This document shows positions 26,085 through 31,296 of a stretch of DNA of 31,296 nucleotides, piece by piece (within the stretch, counting starts at the first letter, position 1; every line of letters begins with the position of its first letter). The notes under the pieces are model-generated. The model made no database searches, was not told the DNA's origin, and saw nothing but the letters and a program-made list of their open reading frames with translations. A program made the position numbers and the translations under genes. The DNA comes from Colimorpha_A sp045533115. GTDB lineage: Bacteria; Bacillota; Clostridia; Oscillospirales; CAG-272. Location: contig JAZSHF010000070.1 of assembly GCA_045533115.1 (NCBI GenBank), positions 1-31,296 on the forward strand, given 5' to 3'.

Positions 26085-27362
26085 CTATTTTATAAAATCG
26101 AATTCGAAATCGTACATACGGACGGTATCGCCGTCGGTTACGCCCGCCTCCTCGAGCTTTTCTATAATTCCGTTTATGCGGAGCATTCTCTGGAAGTAGT
26201 TGAAAGAATCTCTGTCCTCGAAATTAACTCGTCCGACAAGGCGCCAAAGCCACTCGGATTCGCAAACGTACACCTTACCGTCACGATAGATCTCGATCTC
26301 GTCAAACTCGTCACAGTCATCTTCCTCTTCAAAGTAATCAGGCTCAAAAATGGTAAGCGGCGGCAGATCGTTAAGCATACGCGAAACGTGCTTGATAAGC
26401 TCCTTAACATTCTCACCCGTCAAAGCCGAAATAAAGAAAAGCGTCAAGTTCTTTTCATCACAATATGCCTGAAGGTCGCTTACGTGCTCATTATATTCGG
26501 CAAGCGCGGAATCAAATTTGTTTGCGACTATTATCTGAGGGCGGGTCGCAAGCTCGGGGCTGTACTGCTCAAGCTCACGGTTTATAAGCTCGATATCCTC
26601 TCTCGGATCACGGTCGCAGTCGGCGTCAACGTTTACAAGATGAAGCATTACCCTGCATCTGTCTATATGACGAAGGAAGCTGTGTCCGAGCCCCTTTCCG
26701 TCGGATGCGCCCTCAATGAGTCCGGGGATATCGGCGCAGACGAATCCCTTTCCGCCGTCAACCTTAACCACACCGAGATTGGGGGAAAGCGTCGTAAAAT
26801 CATAGTCGGCAATTTTGGGCGTTGCGGCACTTATCGCGGAAAGAAGCGATGACTTGCCTACGTTTGGAAGACCTATAAGAGCGACGTCAGCAAGCATTTT
26901 AAGCTCGAAGATCACTTCCCTTTCTTCGCCCTTAAGACCGCTTTTTGCAAAGCGCGGAATCTGTCTTGCCGGCGTTGCGAAATGACGGTTCCCCCACCCG
27001 CCCTTTCCGCCCTTGCAAAGAACAAAATCGTCTCTTTCGGACATATCAACGATAATTTTCCCGCTTTCGGCATCCTTGACGACAGTTCCCGGCGGTACGG
27101 GAAGAATTATATCCTCACCGTTTGCTCCGTGGAGCTTGTTAGTCATACCGTTGCCGCCGTTTTCTGCGATGAATTTATGACGGTATTTATACTTAAGCAG
27201 TGTGTTATCTCCGTTCTCTATACGGAGAATTATGTTTCCTCCGTGTCCGCCGTCACCGCCGTCGGGACCGCCGTGGGAAACGTATTTTTCACGGTGAAAG
27301 CTGACCGCGCCGTTACCGCCGTCGCCCGCTTTCACGTAAACCTTTACATAATCTGTAATCAC
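26085..27362 (-). CDS. obg: GTPase Obg
   Basis: A 425-residue essential GTPase that binds the large ribosomal subunit and takes part in ribosome assembly, the stringent response and, in sporulating bacteria, stress and sporulation control. It has the glycine-rich Obg fold (about 1-155), the G domain with GLPNVGKSS (G1), DIPGLIEGA (G3) and NKFD (G4), and a C-terminal OCT domain (about 345-425, after an acidic EEEDD linker). GTG at 27362 is preferred to the GTG at 27371, since the GAGG site overlaps the latter and is 8 bases from the former. The site also covers the ligA stop codon, so translation is coupled. Confidence 0.96.
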   Translation of the reverse strand: MITDYVKVYVKAGDGGNGAVSFHREKYVSHGGPDGGDGGHGGNIILRIENGDNTLLKYKYRHKFIAENGGNGMTNKLHGANGEDIILPVPPGTVVKDAESGKIIVDMSERDDFVLCKGGKGGWGNRHFATPARQIPRFAKSGLKGEEREVIFELKMLADVALIGLPNVGKSSLLSAISAATPKIADYDFTTLSPNLGVVKVDGGKGFVCADIPGLIEGASDGKGLGHSFLRHIDRCRVMLHLVNVDADCDRDPREDIELINRELEQYSPELATRPQIIVANKFDSALAEYNEHVSDLQAYCDEKNLTLFFISALTGENVKELIKHVSRMLNDLPPLTIFEPDYFEEEDDCDEFDEIEIYRDGKVYVCESEWLWRLVGRVNFEDRDSFNYFQRMLRINGIIEKLEEAGVTDGDTVRMYDFEFDFIK

Positions 27363-27372
27363 GAATATCACC

Positions 27373-29337
27373 TCATTCGTTTATGAGTTTTAGTAGTCCA
27401 TCCTCGTCTATAATTGAAACTCCGAGCGTCTCTGCCTTCGCGAGCTTTGAACCGGCTTCCGCTCCCGCGACGACGTAGGTCGTCTTCTTCGAAACCGATG
27501 AAGATGTCTTTCCGCCGTTTTCTTCAATAAGCGCAGACGCTTCGCCTCGTGACATTGTCGGGAGAGTGCCGGTCAAAACAAAGGTCATTCCCTCGAGCTT
27601 ATTGCCCTTAAGGATCTTTTCCTTTACAGTCAGAACTCCTGCCGCCTTTAAGCGGTCAACAATGATCCTCGTATCGGGATGAGAGAAGAATTCAACGATA
27701 CTTTTTGCGGTTATCATACCGATATCATCGACCTCGGAAAGCTGTTCCTCGTTGAGATCGAAAAGCATATCAATATCGGGATAAGCGTTAATAATGTTCT
27801 TTGCCGCCTTTTCTCCGACCTGACGGATACCGAACGCCGAAAGAAGACGGTCGGCACCGCGGGTCTTTGATTCATTTATGGCAAAGATCAGCTTTTCGGC
27901 AGATTTCTCTCCCATTCGGTCAAGCTTAGCTATCTCACGGGGATCAAGATAATAAATATCGGCAATGTTCTTAATAAGTCCGTTATCTATAAGCAGTGTT
28001 ACTAACGCCTCGCCGAGACCGTCGATATTCATCGCGGGACGCGAAGCAAAATACGAAATGGTGCGAACTATCTGTGCTGGACAGCTGACGTTCGTACAGC
28101 GAACGACCGCCTCATTGGGGTCTCTTGAAACAGGCTCACCGCAAGACGGACAGATCTTCGGCATCTCATAAGGAATCTCCGAGCCGTCGCGTTTCTTCTT
28201 TTCGACCGAAACGACCTCGGGAATTATGTCTCCCGCTTTCTGAACGTAAACGCTGTCTCCTATGCGGATATCCTTTTCGGTTATGAAATCAATGTTGTGA
28301 AGCGTTGCACGGCTGACCGTCGTTCCAGCTAGTCTGACAGGGGCGAGAACGGCATTTGGTGTCAAAGCACCCGTTCTGCCGACCTGGATCACAATATCTG
28401 TAAGCTTAGTGAGCTTTCTTTCCGGCGGATATTTATACGCGACAGCCCATTTTGGCGTATTGGCGGTTTCACCGAGCTCGACACGACGCGAAATGAGGTT
28501 TTCTTTAACCACAGCACCGTCGATGTCGTACGCAAGCTCGTCGCGAAGTTCACCGATATACTTTATCATACCGCTGACAGCATCGTATCCCTTTAACGTT
28601 TTTACAAGCTCAATTACCTTGAAGCCCTGCTCGCGCATAAATTCAAGCGATTCATCGTGCTTTTCAAAGGCATTATCGCAATATTGTAAATTAAAAATGA
28701 AAATATCGAGGCCGCGCTCTGCCGCAATTTTGGAATCGAGCTGACGGAGCGAGCCGGCTGCTGCGTTACGGGGATTTGCAAAGAGCGCTTCTCCGTTTTC
28801 CTCACGCTTTATATTTAGCTTTTCGAAATTAGCGCGAGGCAGATATACCTCGCCGCGTACTTCAAGCGTTCCCTGATAAGGAATAGTAAGAGGAATACTT
28901 CGTATCGTTCTTATATTAGAGGTTACGTCCTCGCCGACAACGCCGTTTCCGCGCGTCGCACCGCGGACGAGCGAGCCGTTTTCATAGCGGAGAGCAACCG
29001 ATAGACCGTCTATCTTCGCCTCAACGGAAAACTCGTCGTTTTCCTTGCCGCTCATAAACGCCTTAAGCTCGTCAAACGAGAACACGTCGGAAAGACTGCC
29101 TAGCGGAACTGTATGAGTGACCTTTTCAAACTTGTCAAGGGCAATTCCTCCTACACGCTTTGTAGGAGAGTTCGGATCGTCAAATTCGGGATATTCCTTC
29201 TCCAAATCCTGAAGGCGACGAAAAAGGGCGTCGTATTCAAAATCCGAAATTTCGGGGCTGTCCTCGACGTAATATTTATATGAATGATATTCAAGTGTTT
29301 TCCTTAAACTATCTATCTCTGTTTTCACGTTACTCAT
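27373..29337 (-). CDS. ligA: NAD-dependent DNA ligase
   Basis: A 654-residue replicative ligase that seals nicks using NAD. Domains in order: Ia (YHSYKYYVEDSPEISD, residues about 17-32), adenylation domain with K108 in the AKIDG motif, OB fold, zinc finger C396/C399/C414/C419, helix-hairpin-helix repeats, and a C-terminal BRCT domain (from about 575). Full length. The ATG at 29337 is preceded by AAGGCGG; the open frame extending further upstream runs through the promoter and is rejected. It is co-transcribed with obg, 10 bases downstream. Confidence 0.96.
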   Translation of the reverse strand: MSNVKTEIDSLRKTLEYHSYKYYVEDSPEISDFEYDALFRRLQDLEKEYPEFDDPNSPTKRVGGIALDKFEKVTHTVPLGSLSDVFSFDELKAFMSGKENDEFSVEAKIDGLSVALRYENGSLVRGATRGNGVVGEDVTSNIRTIRSIPLTIPYQGTLEVRGEVYLPRANFEKLNIKREENGEALFANPRNAAAGSLRQLDSKIAAERGLDIFIFNLQYCDNAFEKHDESLEFMREQGFKVIELVKTLKGYDAVSGMIKYIGELRDELAYDIDGAVVKENLISRRVELGETANTPKWAVAYKYPPERKLTKLTDIVIQVGRTGALTPNAVLAPVRLAGTTVSRATLHNIDFITEKDIRIGDSVYVQKAGDIIPEVVSVEKKKRDGSEIPYEMPKICPSCGEPVSRDPNEAVVRCTNVSCPAQIVRTISYFASRPAMNIDGLGEALVTLLIDNGLIKNIADIYYLDPREIAKLDRMGEKSAEKLIFAINESKTRGADRLLSAFGIRQVGEKAAKNIINAYPDIDMLFDLNEEQLSEVDDIGMITAKSIVEFFSHPDTRIIVDRLKAAGVLTVKEKILKGNKLEGMTFVLTGTLPTMSRGEASALIEENGGKTSSSVSKKTTYVVAGAEAGSKLAKAETLGVSIIDEDGLLKLINE

Positions 29338-29356
29338 AATTACCGCCTTATGATTA

Positions 29357-29385
29357 TTGACAATCGGATATAACGCTGATATAAT
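29357..29385 (+). promoter_or_regulatory. Consensus promoter of the DUF3006 gene
   Basis: TTGACA (29357-29362) and TATAAT (29380-29385), both perfect, are 17 bases apart. Transcription would begin near 29392, inside the -10 of the opposing ligA promoter. The two promoters interleave. Confidence 0.85.
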
Positions 29386-29388
29386 ATT

Positions 29389-29417
29389 ATTATACCACAT
29401 ATTTCTAACAAATTCAA
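29389..29417 (-). promoter_or_regulatory. Promoter of ligA-obg
   Basis: On the minus strand TTGAAT (29412-29417) and TATAAT (29389-29394) are 17 bases apart. Transcription would begin near 29382, inside the -10 of the plus-strand promoter, with a leader of about 45 bases. Confidence 0.75.
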
Positions 29418-29431
29418 GGGAGTGATGCGAT

Positions 29432-29638
29432 ATTCTTATTCTCACGGTTGACCGAATCGAGGGCGATTATGCGGTATGCATTGATGAAAATGAAAATTTG
29501 TACAATATTCCGCTTTCTTCACTTCCCGAGCTTTGTGAAAAAGACGTAATTGAAGCTGATTTCATTTTGCGCCCCGATCTCAGGGCAGAAAAGGAATCGA
29601 GGATCAAAAGCCTTTTTAATAAACTTAAGAAAAAATAA
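29432..29638 (+). CDS. DUF3006 domain protein, no canonical start codon
   Basis: The 68-residue reading frame gives TVDRIEGDYAVC and an NIPLSSLP motif, the pattern of DUF3006 proteins (function unknown), with a basic C-terminal helix ending in a lysine run. No ATG, GTG or TTG begins the frame near its start; an in-frame TGA lies at 29423-29425. ATT at 29432 is 9 bases after AAGGGAG (29416-29422) and would give a normal family N-terminus. Alternatively the GTG/ATG at 29422/29425 is the true start and one extra base between about 29428 and 29434 has shifted the frame (it would then read MRILILTVDR). A good promoter and terminator flank the gene, so it is probably expressed. Confidence 0.7.
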   Translation: MLILTVDRIEGDYAVCIDENENLYNIPLSSLPELCEKDVIEADFILRPDLRAEKESRIKSLFNKLKKK

Positions 29639-29664
29639 CAGTCTTTAGGGCTGTTATTTTTTTA
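29632..29664 (+). terminator. Terminator of the DUF3006 gene
   Basis: AAAATAACAG (29632-29641) pairs with CTGTTATTTT (29651-29660) over a 9-base loop, followed by more T. The stem begins at the stop codon. Confidence 0.85.
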
Positions 29665-29728
29665 ACATCGCGAAAAAGAATTTAGTATTATATTTTTCCA
29701 AATCATTTCATTAAACGATTTATCAAAA

Positions 29729-29752
29729 GCAAGGACTTCGGTCCTTGTTTTT
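29729..29752 (+). terminator. UUCG-loop hairpin with T run
   Basis: CAAGGAC (29730-29736) and GTCCTTG (29741-29747) close a TTCG tetraloop and are followed by TTTTT. It looks like a second plus-strand terminator, about 70 bases after that of the DUF3006 gene. No gene was recognised in bases 29665-29728. It may be a backup terminator, the end of a small RNA, or lie within the spoVAD leader. Confidence 0.7.
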
Positions 29753-29784
29753 GCATATTTCCGCAATTTTCGGAAATCTTATTA
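29752..29784 (+). promoter_or_regulatory. Possible forespore (sigma-G type) promoter of spoVAD
   Basis: TGCATA (29752-29757) matches the -35 of SigF/SigG promoters, but the only -10-like sequence CTTATTA (29778-29784) lies 20 bases away, about two too many, and matches only partly. A 7-bp inverted repeat ATTTCCG/CGGAAAT (29757-29777) fills the space. No vegetative promoter was seen before spoVAD. Confidence 0.25.
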
Positions 29785-29806
29785 AAAACAGTTTAGGAGA
29801 AATTGT

Positions 29807-30814
29807 ATGCGAAAAGGAATTATCCGTCCTAAAAAATGCCCGAGCATAATTGGTCACGCAAGTGCAGTCGGCAACAAGGAACACGAGGGACCACTCGGAA
29901 GCTTGTTCGACTTTCACGACGAAAGCGATAGATTCGGTCAAAAAACGTGGGAGCTTGCAGAAAGCGAGATGCAGCATACAGCGCTTAATCTTGCTCTGAA
30001 AAAGTCTAAAACCCAACCATCAGAAATCGACGGTCTGTTTGCGGGAGATCTGATAAATCAATGTTCAAGCTCAAACTACGGGGTGAGCGATGTAGGTGTT
30101 CCCTTTTTCGGTCTTTACGGCGCCTGCTCTACGTCGGCAGAGGGATTAATGTTGGCAACGCTGTTTCTCAATTCGTCAGACACACTCAAAACCGCGGCAG
30201 TTGTAACGTCGTCGCACAACTGCTCCTCAGAGCGTCAATTCCGTTACCCCGTCGAATACGGCGGTCAGCGCCCACCGACTGCACAGTGGACTGTGACCGG
30301 CTCGGGAGCTTTTATACTTGGTGATGGCAACGGCGCGTATATAACCGAGCTTCTTCCCGGTATAATACGCGACGAGGGAATTAACGATCCTGCAAATATG
30401 GGCGCGGCGATGGCTCCCGCTGCAATAGATACCTTGAAACGATACTTTGATGAATCGGGAATGAGTCCGAACGATTTTGACTGTATATTCACGGGTGACC
30501 TCGGATATGAGGGACACTCGATCGTAACCGAGAAAATGTCAAAATTCGGATACGACCTATCAAATAATTATTACGATTGCGGTTTGATGATATACGACCG
30601 CGATAAGCAAGACGTTCACGCAGGCGGTTCGGGCTGCGGCTGTTCTGCAAGCGTTCTATCATCTTATATTCTTCCTAAGCTTGAGCGAGGAGAAATCAGT
30701 GATATTCTATATATTGCGACGGGTGCGCTTATGTCGCCAATGGCTATTCTCCAAGGAAAAACAATACCGGGAATAGCACATCTGATCAGAATCACAAAGG
30801 AGAGATGCTTATGA
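29807..30814 (+). CDS. spoVAD: Stage V sporulation protein AD
   Basis: A 335-residue thiolase-fold protein that binds dipicolinic acid and works with the SpoVA membrane channel to load it into the forespore and release it at germination. The SpoVAD pattern is clear: GHASAVGNKEHEGPLG near the start, GLYGACSTSAEG with the central cysteine C107, and SSHNCSSERQFRYP. AGGAG lies 7 bases before the ATG. It overlaps spoVAE by 4 bases. The channel gene spoVAC, which usually precedes it, is absent from this position. Confidence 0.95.
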   Translation: MRKGIIRPKKCPSIIGHASAVGNKEHEGPLGSLFDFHDESDRFGQKTWELAESEMQHTALNLALKKSKTQPSEIDGLFAGDLINQCSSSNYGVSDVGVPFFGLYGACSTSAEGLMLATLFLNSSDTLKTAAVVTSSHNCSSERQFRYPVEYGGQRPPTAQWTVTGSGAFILGDGNGAYITELLPGIIRDEGINDPANMGAAMAPAAIDTLKRYFDESGMSPNDFDCIFTGDLGYEGHSIVTEKMSKFGYDLSNNYYDCGLMIYDRDKQDVHAGGSGCGCSASVLSSYILPKLERGEISDILYIATGALMSPMAILQGKTIPGIAHLIRITKERCL

Positions 30815-31182
30815 ATACCCTTGAAGGACGTTTACTGATCGCATTTCTTGTCGGCGGCGCATTATGTGGAATAGCGCAGATATTGATTGATAAAACAAAG
30901 CTGACGCCGGCACGAATACTCGTATCATACGTCGTCTCCGGCGTAATTTTGACGGGCATCGGCTTATACGGGCATCTCGTTAAATTCGCAGGCAACGGTG
31001 CGACCACTCCCCTTACGGGATTCGGCTACTGCCTTGCCGAGGGTGTAAAAGAAGCAGTCGACCGTGACGGCTTGATCGGTGCATTAACCGGCGGTCTTAC
31101 CGGCGCGGCAGGCGGAATTACCGCAGCAATATTTATGGGCTTGGCAGTCGCCCTTGTATTCAAAAGTAAACCTAAGACATGA
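30811..31182 (+). CDS. spoVAE: Stage V sporulation protein AE
   Basis: A 123-residue integral membrane protein of the SpoVAE/SpoVAEb family with about four hydrophobic segments (residues 7-23, 33-55, 58-75 and 87-118), including a Gly/Ala-rich stretch GLTGAAGGIT. It is part of the spore dipicolinate channel with SpoVAC and SpoVAD. ATG at 30811 is chosen as AAGGAG is 8 bases upstream; the ATG at 30805 is only 2 bases from it. It is complete, and the stop codon directly abuts the hairpin array. Confidence 0.92.
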   Translation: MNTLEGRLLIAFLVGGALCGIAQILIDKTKLTPARILVSYVVSGVILTGIGLYGHLVKFAGNGATTPLTGFGYCLAEGVKEAVDRDGLIGALTGGLTGAAGGITAAIFMGLAVALVFKSKPKT

Positions 31183-31296
31183 CCACCGGCCGTGCCGGTG
31201 GCATGCACTGCCCCCTTAGGGCATAAGACCGGCCGGGCCTATAGGCCCATCGAAAGATTTGCCAACCGCAACCCTTTCACCGGCTGCCCCTAAAGG
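31183..31296. repeat. GC-rich hairpin array with a TTTGCCAACC box
   Basis: Several inverted repeats follow spoVAE: CCACCGGC/GCCGGTGG (31183-31201, 8-bp stem), TGCCC/GGGCA (31209-31223), the perfect 14-base palindrome GGGCCTATAGGCCC (31235-31248) and CCTTT/AAAGG (31273-31296). Between the last two lies TTTGCCAACC (31258-31267). The first hairpin and the box recur in opposite orientation at bases 102-120 and 30-39. There is no T run, so a simple terminator is unlikely. It may be a dispersed repeat or structured RNA, and may continue past the window. Confidence 0.6.

Noticed and set aside
29338..29445. Longer N-terminus for DNA ligase
   Set aside because: The added residues would be encoded by the promoter region; the family N-terminus begins at the ATG at 29337.
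1..31296. CRISPR arrays, tRNA or rRNA genes, transposase genes
   Set aside because: No regularly spaced direct repeats, tRNA-like cloverleaf, rRNA stretch or transposase domain was seen.

Overview
This window looks like part of the chromosome of an anaerobic, spore-forming member of the Clostridia (Bacillota). Four things point there: an [FeFe] hydrogenase of the HydABC (NuoE/NuoF-linked) type, a CIRCE-controlled groES-groEL operon, a long compact clostridial-style his operon led by a YerC/TrpR-type regulator, and spoVAD-spoVAE sporulation genes. Nearly all of the DNA is coding, strong Shine-Dalgarno sites are common, and no gap between genes exceeds 300 bases.

Layout. Bases 1-171 hold hairpins and an inverted repeat but no gene. 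Bases 172-4421 (minus strand) are hydC-hydB-hydA, a trimeric NAD(H)/ferredoxin-type hydrogenase with its own promoter and a strong terminator. Bases 4686-6414 (plus) are a degenerate GNAT-like gene coupled to the CCA tRNA nucleotidyltransferase. A Dabb-domain gene (minus, 6404-6709) overlaps its tail, and a DUF5662 gene (plus) follows. Bases 7375-11673 (minus) encode a 1432-residue secreted protein: M23 peptidase, SH3-like domains, beta-sandwich repeats and a C-terminal dockerin-like EF-hand pair.

Bases 11839-20337 (minus) are one operon for histidine synthesis: regulator-hisZ-hisG-hisD-hisC-hisB-hisH-hisA-hisF-hisIE-histidinol phosphatase. It encodes every step from PRPP and ATP to histidine. 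Genes overlap or lie at most 12 bases apart. A promoter overlapped by a palindrome stands just upstream, and a terminator sits on the last stop codon. Bases 20410-23890 (minus) encode the two halves of a heterodimeric ABC exporter with one degenerate ATP site. Bases 24001-25931 (minus) are groES-groEL with a perfect CIRCE element. Bases 26085-29337 (minus) are ligA-obg. From 29432 on the plus strand come a small DUF3006 gene with no ordinary start codon, then spoVAD and spoVAE. The last 114 bases are a GC-rich run of hairpins.

The most unusual signals are: (1) a bipartite element (a CCACC..GGTGG hairpin plus a TTTGCCAACC box at similar spacing), present at both ends of the window in opposite orientation and showing a compensatory base pair; (2) interleaved ligA/DUF3006 promoters and the missing start codon of the DUF3006 gene; (3) a palindrome on the -10 of the his promoter, next to a TrpR-type regulator gene that is first in the operon; (4) the dockerin-tailed M23 protein with an odd first zinc motif; (5) spoVAD-spoVAE without an adjacent spoVAC. 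All assignments come from reading motifs and protein similarity by eye. No database search was run.
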